The notes under the pieces are model-generated. The model was not told where the DNA came from. It worked only from the letters and a program-made list of their open reading frames with translations, and did no database searches. From Bradyrhizobium sp. CCBAU 51627 (GTDB lineage Bacteria > Pseudomonadota > Alphaproteobacteria > Rhizobiales > Xanthobacteraceae), in contig NZ_LBJG01000024.1 of the NCBI RefSeq assembly GCF_028128765.1, forward strand, positions 1,116,001 to 1,180,000: a stretch of DNA of 64,000 nt, in the 5' to 3' direction. A program made the position numbers and the translations under genes. Shown here one piece after another: positions 51,493 through 59,780 of the stretch (position 1 is the stretch's first letter; each line of letters starts with the position of its first letter).

Positions 51493-52326
51493 ATGAATCT
51501 GCTCGATCCACAAGGCCCCGTGGCTGCGGCCAACAGCACCATTTTGGTCGATTCCGTCTTCATCATGCTGGCGATCGTGGTGCCGACCATTGTCGCAATC
51601 CTGGCCTTTGCGTTCTGGTTTCGCGCATCCAACCCGAAAGCGAACTTTCAGCCAGATTTCGTCTATTCCGGTCGCGTCGAGATGGTGGTGTGGGCGATTC
51701 CAGCGCTGACCGTCATCCTTCTCGGCGGTGTCGCCTGGATCGGCTCACACCAGCTCGATCCCGCAGCACCCGTGCCGGGCACCGGCAGCCCGGTGCGCAT
51801 CCAGGCGGTCTCGCTCGATTGGAAGTGGCTCTTCATCTATCCGGACCAGCGCATTGCCACCGTCAATATGCTGACGGTGCCGGCGGGAGCCGAGCTGAAC
51901 ATCCAGCTGACGTCGTCGAGCGTGATGAACACGTTCTTCATCCCGCAGCTCGGCAGCATGATCTACACCATGAACGGCATGGTGACGAAGCTGAACCTGC
52001 GCGCCGACAATGAGGGGAAGCTCAAGGGTTTGTCGGCGCACTTCTCCGGCGACGGCTTTCCGGACATGATGTTCGACGTCAACGTGATCTCGCCACTGTC
52101 ATTTCCGGACTGGGTTGCGACCACGGCGAAGACCGACGCTGTGCTGAACGAGGATAGCTACAAGAAGCTGATGCAGCAGGGCATCGAGAAGGGCAGGCCG
52201 ACCTATCGCCTGGAAGATCCGCGTCTGTTCGACCTGATCGCGACCCAGCACATTCCCCCAGGGCCAGGGCCGCAGCTCGCATCCGAAGCCGGCCGGTCGC
52301 AGAGTGGAGGCCACGATGCTCGGTAA
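51493..52326 (+). CDS. cyoA: cytochrome bo3-type ubiquinol oxidase subunit II
   Basis: 277 residues from ATG at 51493 (MNLLDPQGPVAAANSTILVD). The two anchor spans (TILVDSVFIMLAIVVPTIVA, VEMVVWAIPALTVILLGGVA) and the cupredoxin-like part (AVSLDWKWLFIYPDQRIATV, SSSVMNTFFIPQLGSMIYTM) match CyoA closely. CuA ligands are absent, as in quinol oxidases. CyoA is normally a lipoprotein; here no convincing lipobox precedes LLDPQGP, although a non-ATG start further upstream could include TLGC. It overlaps cyoB by 11 bases and begins the cyoABCD operon. Confidence 0.92.
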   Translation: MNLLDPQGPVAAANSTILVDSVFIMLAIVVPTIVAILAFAFWFRASNPKANFQPDFVYSGRVEMVVWAIPALTVILLGGVAWIGSHQLDPAAPVPGTGSPVRIQAVSLDWKWLFIYPDQRIATVNMLTVPAGAELNIQLTSSSVMNTFFIPQLGSMIYTMNGMVTKLNLRADNEGKLKGLSAHFSGDGFPDMMFDVNVISPLSFPDWVATTAKTDAVLNEDSYKKLMQQGIEKGRPTYRLEDPRLFDLIATQHIPPGPGPQLASEAGRSQSGGHDAR

Positions 52327-54319
52327 GCTCGACTGGTCGGCCATCCCGTTCGATCAGCCCATTCCGCTCATCGCAGGTGGCGTTGTGCTGGCAGGGATCC
52401 TCGCCGTGCTGATCTGGGTCGTGGTGAAGGGGCATCTGCCCTATCTCTGGCACGAATGGATCACCAGCGTCGATCACAAGCGGATCGGCGCGATGTACAT
52501 CCTGCTGGCCTCGGTGATGCTGCTGCGCGGCGGCAGCGACGCCATCATGATGCGGATCCAGCAGGCGATCGCCTATCAGTCGCAGGGGTATCTGCCGCCG
52601 GAACACTACAACCAGATTTTCTCGGCGCACGGCACCATCATGATCTTCTTCGTGGCGATGCCGTTCGTGATCGGGCTGATGAACCTCGTCGTGCCGCTTC
52701 AGCTCGGGGTGCGCGACGTGGCTTTCCCAACGCTCAATTCCGTCGGCTTCTGGCTGACTGCGACCGGCGCGCTGCTTGTCAATCTGTCGCTGGTGATCGG
52801 CGAGTTCGCCCGCACGGGCTGGCTCGCCTTCCCGCCGCTGTCGGAGCTGTCCTATTCGCCCGGTGTCGGCGTCGATTATTACGCCTGGTCGCTGCAGATC
52901 TCCGGCGTCGGAACGCTGGTCGCAGGCATCAATCTGGTCACAACTGTCCTGAAGCTGCGCACCAAGGGCATGAATTATCTGCGCATGCCGATGTTCTGCT
53001 GGACGACGCTGGCCTCGAACCTTTTGATCGTCGCGGCGTTTCCGATTCTCACTGCAACGCTCGCGATGCTGCTGCTCGACCGTTACCTCGGCTTCCACTT
53101 TTTCACCAATGAGGCCGGCGGCAACGTGATGATGTTCATGAACCTGATCTGGGCCTGGGGACATCCGGAGGTCTACATCCTGGTGCTGCCGGCCTTCGGC
53201 ATCTACTCCGAGGTGGTGTCGACCTTCTCCAGCAAGCCGCTGTTCGGCTATCGCTCCATGGTGCTCGCGACCATGGCGATCTGCATCATCTCCTTCATGG
53301 TCTGGCTGCATCACTTCTTCACGATGGGAGCCGGCCCAGACGTCAACGCCATCTTCGGCATTGCCAGCATGATTATCGCAGTGCCGACCGGGGTGAAAAT
53401 CTACAACTGGCTGTTCACGATGTATGGTGGCCGGATCCGCTTCGCGACGCCGATGCTGTGGTCTGTCGGCTTCATGGTGACCTTCATCATCGGTGGGCTG
53501 ACAGGCGTCCTGGTGGCGGTGCCGCCGGCCGACTTCATGCTCCACAACAGCATGTTTCTGGTCGCGCACTTTCACAATGTCATCATCGGCGGCGTGCTAT
53601 TTGCGGCTTTCGCTGGCTTCGAGTACTGGTTCCCAAAGGCGTTCGGCTTCCGTCTCGACGAACGCTGGGGCAAGGTGGGATTCTGGTTCACCTTTGTCGG
53701 CTTCTGGGTCACCTTCATGCCGCTCTACATCGTGGGCATGTTGGGCATGACCCGGCGCATGCAGCATTACGATGTCGCGGAGTGGCGACCCTGGATGCTG
53801 GTGGCCGCGTTCGGCATGTTGTTGCTGACGATCGGCGTGCTCGCGCAGATCACGCAAGTCGTGGTCAGTGTCAGGAATCGCGACGCGTTGCGCGACCGCA
53901 CCGGAGACCCCTGGGACGGCCGTTCGCTCGAATGGGCGACCTCGTCCCCCCCACCCGTCTTTAACTTCGCCTTCTATCCCGATGTCCGTGGCGAGGATGC
54001 CTATTGGGCGCTGAAGCAGCATGCGAAGGAGCAGCAGCTCGGGGACCATCCAGGGCCGGAATATCAGGACATCGAGATGCCCAGGAACTCGCCGACCGGG
54101 TTCGTCTGCGCGTTCTTTGCCACCGTCATGGGCTTTGCGCTGATCTGGCACATCTGGTGGATGGTCATCCTTGGCGGCGTCGGCGCGTTCGCGACCTTCG
54201 TCGTGTTCGCCTGGCGCGACCATGATGAGTACGTCATTCCGGCGGCAGAGGTCGAACGGATCGATCGCATCAATATCGAGGAGCGGCGCAGCCTCGTCAG
54301 CATGGCGGGAGCTGTCTGA
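52316..54319 (+). CDS. cyoB: cytochrome bo3-type ubiquinol oxidase subunit I
   Basis: 667 residues from ATG at 52316 with GGAGG just upstream; a GTG at 52304 seems secondary. Heme-copper oxidase landmarks are clear: HEWITSVDHKRIGAMYILLA, HGTIMIFFVAMPF (heme ligand), WGHPEVYILVLPAFGIYSEV (CuB His and cross-linked Tyr), HHFFTMGAG, and HFHNVIIGG with the heme-ligand pair. It contains the low-spin heme b and the O2-reducing site and pumps protons. It is the core of the cyoABCD terminal oxidase, which oxidises ubiquinol. The stop overlaps the cyoC start (TGATG). Confidence 0.96.
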   Translation: MLGKLDWSAIPFDQPIPLIAGGVVLAGILAVLIWVVVKGHLPYLWHEWITSVDHKRIGAMYILLASVMLLRGGSDAIMMRIQQAIAYQSQGYLPPEHYNQIFSAHGTIMIFFVAMPFVIGLMNLVVPLQLGVRDVAFPTLNSVGFWLTATGALLVNLSLVIGEFARTGWLAFPPLSELSYSPGVGVDYYAWSLQISGVGTLVAGINLVTTVLKLRTKGMNYLRMPMFCWTTLASNLLIVAAFPILTATLAMLLLDRYLGFHFFTNEAGGNVMMFMNLIWAWGHPEVYILVLPAFGIYSEVVSTFSSKPLFGYRSMVLATMAICIISFMVWLHHFFTMGAGPDVNAIFGIASMIIAVPTGVKIYNWLFTMYGGRIRFATPMLWSVGFMVTFIIGGLTGVLVAVPPADFMLHNSMFLVAHFHNVIIGGVLFAAFAGFEYWFPKAFGFRLDERWGKVGFWFTFVGFWVTFMPLYIVGMLGMTRRMQHYDVAEWRPWMLVAAFGMLLLTIGVLAQITQVVVSVRNRDALRDRTGDPWDGRSLEWATSSPPPVFNFAFYPDVRGEDAYWALKQHAKEQQLGDHPGPEYQDIEMPRNSPTGFVCAFFATVMGFALIWHIWWMVILGGVGAFATFVVFAWRDHDEYVIPAAEVERIDRINIEERRSLVSMAGAV

Positions 54320-54960
54320 TGTCGATGACCGCAACAGTAGCCCACGCGCATGCCGATCCCCATCACATCGGCCGCGCCGCCGAGCACCCCGGGCCCGCGC
54401 CGAAGCGGATCGTCACCGCTTACGGCTTCTGGGTATTCCTGCTCTCCGACATCGTGATGTTCTCCTGCTTCTTTGCGGCCTACGCGGTGCTGTCTGGCCA
54501 GACCGCTGGTGGGCCCAAGGGATCGGAGATCTTCGAGCAGCGCAACGTCGCGATCGAGACAATCTGCCTGCTGCTCTCGAGTTTTACTTGCGGCATGGCG
54601 AGCATCGCGGCCGATGTCCGCAACCGGTTCTGGTTCTATCTCGGCATGGCCGTGACCTGCGTGCTTGGGCTGATCTTCCTCGCCATCGAGTTCAGGGAGT
54701 TTGCCGACCTCGTTGCCCGCGGTTACGGCCCCTCGCGCAGCGCTTTCCTGACCGCCTTCTTTTCGCTGGTCGGTTGTCACGGCCTGCACGTCTCTGCCGG
54801 CGTGCTGTGGCTCCTCACCATGATGGCCCAGGTCTTCGCCAAGGGCTTTCGCGCCGACGTCCTGCGCCGGATGATGTGCTTTGCGCTGTTCTGGCACGCG
54901 CTCGACATCATCTGGGTCGGCGTGTTTTCCGTCGTCTACCTGCTTGGAGGTGGCGCATGA
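54319..54960 (+). CDS. cyoC: cytochrome bo3-type ubiquinol oxidase subunit III
   Basis: 213 residues starting at the ATG that overlaps the cyoB stop. Five membrane spans are predicted; YGFWVFLLSDIVMFSCFFAA and FFSLVGCHGLHVSAGVLWLL match the subunit III signature including the conserved His/Glu region. It stabilises the oxidase and the proton uptake path. Translationally coupled to both cyoB and cyoD, which overlap it by one and four bases. Confidence 0.94.
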   Translation: MSMTATVAHAHADPHHIGRAAEHPGPAPKRIVTAYGFWVFLLSDIVMFSCFFAAYAVLSGQTAGGPKGSEIFEQRNVAIETICLLLSSFTCGMASIAADVRNRFWFYLGMAVTCVLGLIFLAIEFREFADLVARGYGPSRSAFLTAFFSLVGCHGLHVSAGVLWLLTMMAQVFAKGFRADVLRRMMCFALFWHALDIIWVGVFSVVYLLGGGA

Positions 54961-55346
54961 GCGATCAGACGCACATGCATGTCGAACACGACCTCGCGCC
55001 GGGCGAAGAAGAGCAACACAGCGTCGGCGAGCGCATTCTCGGCTATGTGGTCGGTCTCGGCCTTGCGCTGCTGCTCACCGCGACCTCGTTCTTCATCGCG
55101 GGCACCAATCTGGTCTGGCAGCCCTCGATTCCCGTTGCGCTGATCGTGCTCGCGATCGCGCAGATGGGTGTGCATCTCGTCTTCTTCCTGCACATCACGA
55201 CGGGGCCTGATAACACCAACAACGTGCTGGCGCTGGCTTTCGGCCTGCTGATCGTCTTTCTGGTGGTCGGTGGTACCGTCTGGATCATGGCGCATCTCAA
55301 CCAAAACATGCCGCCGATGGATCAGTTCATTCGGATGCACAGCTAG
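54957..55346 (+). CDS. cyoD: cytochrome bo3-type ubiquinol oxidase subunit IV
   Basis: 129 residues from ATG at 54957, overlapping cyoC by four bases. An acidic, His-containing N-terminus (MSDQTHMHVEHDLAPGEEEQ) precedes three spans: ILGYVVGLGLALLLTATSFF, VALIVLAIAQMGVHLVFFLH and LALAFGLLIVFLVVGGTVWI. This is the CyoD/COX4-like assembly subunit. It closes the operon. No cyoE (heme O synthase) follows; it must lie elsewhere. Confidence 0.93.
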   Translation: MSDQTHMHVEHDLAPGEEEQHSVGERILGYVVGLGLALLLTATSFFIAGTNLVWQPSIPVALIVLAIAQMGVHLVFFLHITTGPDNTNNVLALAFGLLIVFLVVGGTVWIMAHLNQNMPPMDQFIRMHS

Positions 55347-55353
55347 ATCAGCA

Positions 55354-55388
55354 CAAAAAAGAAGAGCCGCTTGTTTGTGGCAAGCGGC
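55354..55388 (-). terminator. intrinsic terminator of the leftward thermonuclease gene
   Basis: GCCGCTTG (55366-55373), a 7-base loop and CAAGCGGC (55381-55388) form a perfect 8-bp stem. Read on the minus strand it is followed by TCTTCTTTTTTG, a clear T-tract, so it mainly stops transcripts arriving from the gene at 55566. It may also attenuate the rightward cyo message, but it has no T-tract on that side. Confidence 0.75.
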
Positions 55389-55565
55389 CCAAGTCTAGGG
55401 AGGAAACGCCCGAGCAAAGCAATCGGACCGAGGCCGAATTGCCGCCAAGGAAACGCTCGCGCGAAGCGCTTGCGTACACATATAGGTGCAGCAACTCCCG
55501 TTTCAGTTCAATTCCGGATCAATACGGTCTCGGACTACCACTCACGGGTGAGTGAAGCCGCTGGT

Positions 55566-56354
55566 TCACTTTGGCCGGCGGCAATTATAGGCCTTGCGGA
55601 AGCCTGAGGCCTGGGCGTCGTCCTCCGAGCAGAACCAGCGGTCCGGCTTGGTGGTAGCGGCGTAGCTCGGGCAGCCGCGCAGATGATAGATGCCGATATT
55701 GCCGGTGACACGCGCGCGCACCGCGAGCTTGCCCTTGATGGCGCAGTTGGGTGGCGCCGTCAGCTCCTCCGGAAACAGCACCGCGCGAATCTCCTTGTCG
55801 CGATCGGCGCGGCAGGCGGCGCCCAGCAATGCGCCGTCCTTCTTGCCGGTGCGGAATTCTTGCGGTGCAACAAAGCAACCCTTCCAGATGCCGGCCGATG
55901 CGGTCTTGGCCTCGGCGGCGGCGGGCTTCACGTTGGCCTTGAGGGGCTCGCGCGCGATGGCAAAGCCCAGCCTGACCAGTCGCTCATTCAACGAAACCTT
56001 GTCCCCCTCGACCGTGCAGATCGCGCGATGGCGCTTGCCAAAGTTTTTCTCGGGACCGACATCGTCGCAACGCACCGGCTTTCCACCGATCAGTTTGGCG
56101 AGTTGGTCGCGGGCCTCGATGCCGCAGGTCCAGGGATCGGCATGGTCGTCGATGCAGATCTGGTCCAGCTCGGGCGCGTCGACGCCGTCGAGCCGATAGG
56201 TGACGTCGCCGAGCTGGATCGAATTGGCGTCCCGGACCGTCGCGGCCGCCGTCAGCGCGGTGGCGGGATTTGAAGTCCCCAGAAGTCCGGGCAGAGCGAG
56301 CAACATAAAAAGTGCGCAGGCGCGGGCGACGGCAAATGAATTCTCGAAGGACAT
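55566..56354 (-). CDS. secreted thermonuclease-like (SNase) protein with extended C-terminus
   Basis: 262 residues with a signal peptide (FAVARACALFMLLALPGLLG). The staphylococcal-nuclease fold shows VTYRLDGVDAPELDQICIDD and GKRHRAICTVEGDKVSLNER, then LVRLGFAIAREP; the canonical catalytic Arg/Asp/Glu appear only partly, so catalytic power is uncertain. The last ~90 residues (GNIGIYHLRGCPSY, WFCSEDDAQASGFRKAYNCR) hold a Cys-rich module typical of alphaproteobacterial members. Probably a periplasmic or secreted nuclease. It is followed by an intrinsic terminator. Confidence 0.82.
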   Translation of the reverse strand: MSFENSFAVARACALFMLLALPGLLGTSNPATALTAAATVRDANSIQLGDVTYRLDGVDAPELDQICIDDHADPWTCGIEARDQLAKLIGGKPVRCDDVGPEKNFGKRHRAICTVEGDKVSLNERLVRLGFAIAREPLKANVKPAAAEAKTASAGIWKGCFVAPQEFRTGKKDGALLGAACRADRDKEIRAVLFPEELTAPPNCAIKGKLAVRARVTGNIGIYHLRGCPSYAATTKPDRWFCSEDDAQASGFRKAYNCRRPK

Positions 56355-56551
56355 AACTTCTCGCTATCGATTGCTCTTGCCCCTCGTTCCTAGCATCCGG
56401 CAGTCGCAAGACCAATGGTCTGCGCTGTGCGAAGTACGACATTCGCCCGCAAGCCTTTACTCGCTGGCCAGTCTGCCCCTATCGTTCTGCGGCTTTGCAA
56501 GCCGTGATGGCCGAATCGCCCGGAAAGCGGCGAGGGCGGGAGGAAGAAGCT

Positions 56552-58153
56552 TTGATAAAGGACCCCGTGGACGTCCTGATCATCGGCGCCGGCGCTTCGG
56601 GCGCGGCGGTCGCATGGTCGTTGGCCGAAACCAAGATGCACATCCTCTGTCTCGAGCAGGGCGGCTGGATGAACCCCGCCGAATATCCCAGCACCGGCCG
56701 CGACTGGGAAGCCAAGTTCTTCGGCGAGTGGTCGTCGAGCCCCAACGTTCGCGGCCGTCCCGAGGACTATCCTGTTAACGACGACAATTCCCCGATCAAG
56801 GTCGTGAACTATAACGCCGTCGGCGGCTCGACCGTGATGTACACCGCCCACTGGCCGCGGCTGCACCCCTCCGATTTCAAGGTGAAGACGCTTGATGGCG
56901 TCGCCGACGACTGGCCGGTCGACTACGACGCGCTGACGCCCTTCTACGAAGAGAACGACCGGATGATGGGCACGTCGGGCCTGTCAGGCGATCCGCTCTC
57001 GCCGCTGACGCATCCGCCGATGCCGCAGCAGCCGCTGGGATTGTCCGGCGCGATCATCGGCAAGGCCATGAACAAGCTCGGCTGGCACTGGTGGCCGTCG
57101 GACACGACGGTCGCCACCATGGACTATGAGGGCCGCGCGCGCTGCATCAATCTCGGCCATTGCACGCCGGCCTGCGCACAAGGTGCGAAGTCTTCCACCG
57201 ACATCACCTATTGGCCGCATGCGATCCGCGCCGGCGCCGAGCTGCGCACGCACTGCCGGGTGCGCGAGATCACCACCGACGAGAACGGCATGGCCTCCGG
57301 CGTGGTCTACTACGACAAGGATGGTGTCGAACAGTTCCAGCCGGCGCATGTCGTCATCATCGCCTGCAACGGCGTCGGCACGCCGCGGCTGCTGCTCAAT
57401 TCGAAATCCGACCGCTTTCCAAATGGTCTTGCCAACTCATCCGGTCTCGTCGGCAAGAACCTGATGTTCCACCCTTACGCGCAGATCTACGGTTATGTGA
57501 AGGAGCCGACCGACAGCAATCGCGCGCCGCCGACCTGCCTGTGGAGCAAGCAGTGGTACGACACGGATCTGTCGCGCGGCTTCGTGCGCGGCTATGGGGT
57601 CCAGTTCGTGCGCGGCGCCGGGCCGGTGTTCGAGGCTGTCGTCAGCGAGCAGAAGGGCATTCTGCCGTGGGGCGAAGATCATCATCGCGTCTTCCGCAAG
57701 CTCAATGGCCACCGGCTCGGGTTCTCCGCGATCTGCGAGGATCTGCCAGAGGAGCACAACCGGGTCACGCTCGATCCCGTGCTGAAGGACAGCCATGGTA
57801 TCCCCGCGCCCAAGATCGACTACACGATCAGCGAGAACAGCCAGAAAATGATGGACCATGCGCTCGCTCGCGGCCGCGAGGTGCTGGAAATGGCGGGCGC
57901 GACCGACATCTGCATCAACTCGCCGATCCCGTGGGGCGGCTGGCATTTGCTCGGCACTGCGCGGATGGGCATCGACCCAAAAAAATCCGTCGTCAATGAA
58001 TGGGGCCGCACGCACGACGTCAAGAATCTCTTCATCGTTGACGGGAGCATCTTCGTCACCTCGGGCGGTGTGAATCCGACCTCCACCATCCAGGCCCTTG
58101 CGCTCTACATCGCCGATCAGATGAAGCAGCGTCTGGCCAATCTGTTCGACTGA
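56552..58153 (+). CDS. GMC-family FAD dehydrogenase, large subunit
   Basis: 533 residues if TTG at 56552 is used; it has GGGAGGAAG five to seven bases upstream. An ATG at 56507 would add 15 residues. The FAD site VDVLIIGAGASGAAVAWSLA is near the start; VNYNAVGGSTVMYTAHWPRL is the second flavin motif. The end has WGGWHLLGTARMG, the GMC active-site His region, and NLFIVDGSIFVTSGGVNPTS. It oxidises an alcohol or sugar and passes electrons on with the small subunit encoded seven bases downstream, as in gluconate-2-dehydrogenase-like complexes. No cytochrome subunit is next to it. Confidence 0.9.
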   Translation: MIKDPVDVLIIGAGASGAAVAWSLAETKMHILCLEQGGWMNPAEYPSTGRDWEAKFFGEWSSSPNVRGRPEDYPVNDDNSPIKVVNYNAVGGSTVMYTAHWPRLHPSDFKVKTLDGVADDWPVDYDALTPFYEENDRMMGTSGLSGDPLSPLTHPPMPQQPLGLSGAIIGKAMNKLGWHWWPSDTTVATMDYEGRARCINLGHCTPACAQGAKSSTDITYWPHAIRAGAELRTHCRVREITTDENGMASGVVYYDKDGVEQFQPAHVVIIACNGVGTPRLLLNSKSDRFPNGLANSSGLVGKNLMFHPYAQIYGYVKEPTDSNRAPPTCLWSKQWYDTDLSRGFVRGYGVQFVRGAGPVFEAVVSEQKGILPWGEDHHRVFRKLNGHRLGFSAICEDLPEEHNRVTLDPVLKDSHGIPAPKIDYTISENSQKMMDHALARGREVLEMAGATDICINSPIPWGGWHLLGTARMGIDPKKSVVNEWGRTHDVKNLFIVDGSIFVTSGGVNPTSTIQALALYIADQMKQRLANLFD

Positions 58154-58160
58154 GGCCGCT

Positions 58161-58610
58161 ATGTCCGAAAGCCTTCAACTCACGCGCGCTCAACGCGACG
58201 ACCTCCGCACCATCGCCGCGATGATCGTGCCCGCCAGCGACGAGTACAAGGTGCCCGGCGCCGACGATGCCGCGATCCAGGCCGATATGTTGGCGACGCT
58301 CGGTCGCGACATCAGACTGGTCTCGGCGGCGCTCGACCATCTGGTGCGGCTGGCCGGCGGGCCGCTCGCCGAGCTCGACGCGACGAAGCGCGATGCTGTG
58401 GCGCAGGAGTTTCGCAAGAATGGCGGCGCGGCCGCGGCAACGCTCGTTCGCGTGGTCCTGCAATGCTACTACCGCGACGACCGCGTGCTGCGCTCGCTCG
58501 GGCTCGAGCTGCGCGCGCCGTTCCCCAAGGGTCATGTGCTCCCGGATGGTGACTGGGCGCTGCTCGACCCGGTCAAGGCAAGGGGCGGCACGCTGCGGCG
58601 CGCGCCCTAG
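58161..58610 (+). CDS. gluconate 2-dehydrogenase subunit 3-like small subunit
   Basis: 149 residues beginning MSESLQLTRAQRDDLRTIAA with MIVPASDEYKVPGADDAA next, the hallmark opening of the subunit-3 family that accompanies GMC dehydrogenases. A Tat or Sec signal, common in this family, is not seen, so the complex may stay in the cytoplasm or be carried by its partner. The gene starts seven bases after the large-subunit stop. Its likely job is maturation or docking of the flavoprotein. Confidence 0.85.
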   Translation: MSESLQLTRAQRDDLRTIAAMIVPASDEYKVPGADDAAIQADMLATLGRDIRLVSAALDHLVRLAGGPLAELDATKRDAVAQEFRKNGGAAAATLVRVVLQCYYRDDRVLRSLGLELRAPFPKGHVLPDGDWALLDPVKARGGTLRRAP

Positions 58611-58701
58611 CCAATTGGGTAGTCCAGCCTTGTGCTCCCGGCAGGCACCTTGCGCCCGATGGAACAGGCCACCATCTGTGTGAGCCTCAAGGACTTTTGC
58701 C

Positions 58702-59721
58702 ATGCTGGATTTCACTTCGGATATCGTCGATGACGCACCGTCATCGGGAACGACAGAATCTGCGCCGGTCGATGATCGGGCGTTGCTGGACGCCTATTCC
58801 AAGGCCGTGATCGATGTGACCGACCGCGTCGGTCCCGCCGTCGTGCGCGTCGAGACCGGACCAAAGGTGCCGAACGGTCGCGAGCGCGGCGGGCTCGGCT
58901 CGGGCATCGTGATCTCGCCTGATGGCCTCGTGCTCACCAATAGCCACGTGGTTGGCTCGGCCAAGGAGATTCGGCTGCGCGACGTCGAGGGCCATGTCGG
59001 CGACGCCCGGGTGCTCGGTGTCGATCCGGACACGGATCTGGCGCTGCTGCGCGCTAACGGCGTGCGCGATCTGCCCTATGCCGCGCTCGGCAATTCCAAG
59101 AGTTTGCGGCGCGGCCAACTCGTGATCGCGATCGGCAATCCGCTCGGTTTTGAATCGACCGTGACCGCCGGCGTGGTTTCGGCGCTCGGGCGCTCGATCC
59201 GCTCGGTCAGCGGCCGCACCATCGAGGACGTGATCCAGACCGACGCGGCGCTCAATCCCGGCAATTCCGGCGGGCCGCTGGTGTCGTCGAATGCCGAGGT
59301 GATCGGCATCAACACGGCGATCATCAATGGTGCGCAAGGCATCTGCTTTGCGGTCGCCAGCAACACCGCGCAATTCGTGCTGTCGGAGATCATCCGGCAC
59401 GGTTACGTCCGCCGTGCCTTCATCGGCGTTGCCGGGCAGACCGCGCCGATTCCGCGGCGGCATGCGGTGCTGGCCGGCGTCGAGAACAAGATGGGCGCGC
59501 TGTTGATGCAGATCGAGCCTGAGGGACCCGCGGCCAAGGCGGGCCTGTTGCCCGGCGATGTTGTGATCAAGCTGGACGGCGTCGACATTAACGGCGTGGA
59601 CGATCTGATCCGCGTGCTCGACCGCGACCGGATCGGCCGGCGGCTCGCCATGGACGTGCTGCGGCTCGGCCGGCTGCGAGCGGTTGACATCGGCCCCGTA
59701 GAGCGGAAGCCGCAGCGCTAG
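58702..59721 (+). CDS. HtrA/DegP-like serine protease with PDZ domain, no export signal
   Basis: 339 residues. The trypsin-like triad is complete: H82 in LTNSHVVGSA, D112 in DTDLALLRA and S189 in NPGNSGGPLV. A single PDZ domain (about 235-330, ALLMQIEPEGPAAKAGLLPG) follows. The N-terminus (MLDFTSDIVDDAPSSGTTES) is acidic and has no signal peptide or membrane span, unlike typical periplasmic DegP proteins. It may thus act in the cytoplasm. It lies 91 bases after the GMC small subunit on the same strand. Substrates are unknown. Confidence 0.88.
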   Translation: MLDFTSDIVDDAPSSGTTESAPVDDRALLDAYSKAVIDVTDRVGPAVVRVETGPKVPNGRERGGLGSGIVISPDGLVLTNSHVVGSAKEIRLRDVEGHVGDARVLGVDPDTDLALLRANGVRDLPYAALGNSKSLRRGQLVIAIGNPLGFESTVTAGVVSALGRSIRSVSGRTIEDVIQTDAALNPGNSGGPLVSSNAEVIGINTAIINGAQGICFAVASNTAQFVLSEIIRHGYVRRAFIGVAGQTAPIPRRHAVLAGVENKMGALLMQIEPEGPAAKAGLLPGDVVIKLDGVDINGVDDLIRVLDRDRIGRRLAMDVLRLGRLRAVDIGPVERKPQR

Positions 59722-59780
59722 CGCTGGGCCGGCGAGGCGGGGTATGACAGTGTCATGCCTCGCCTCCGGACCCCCGCCGC

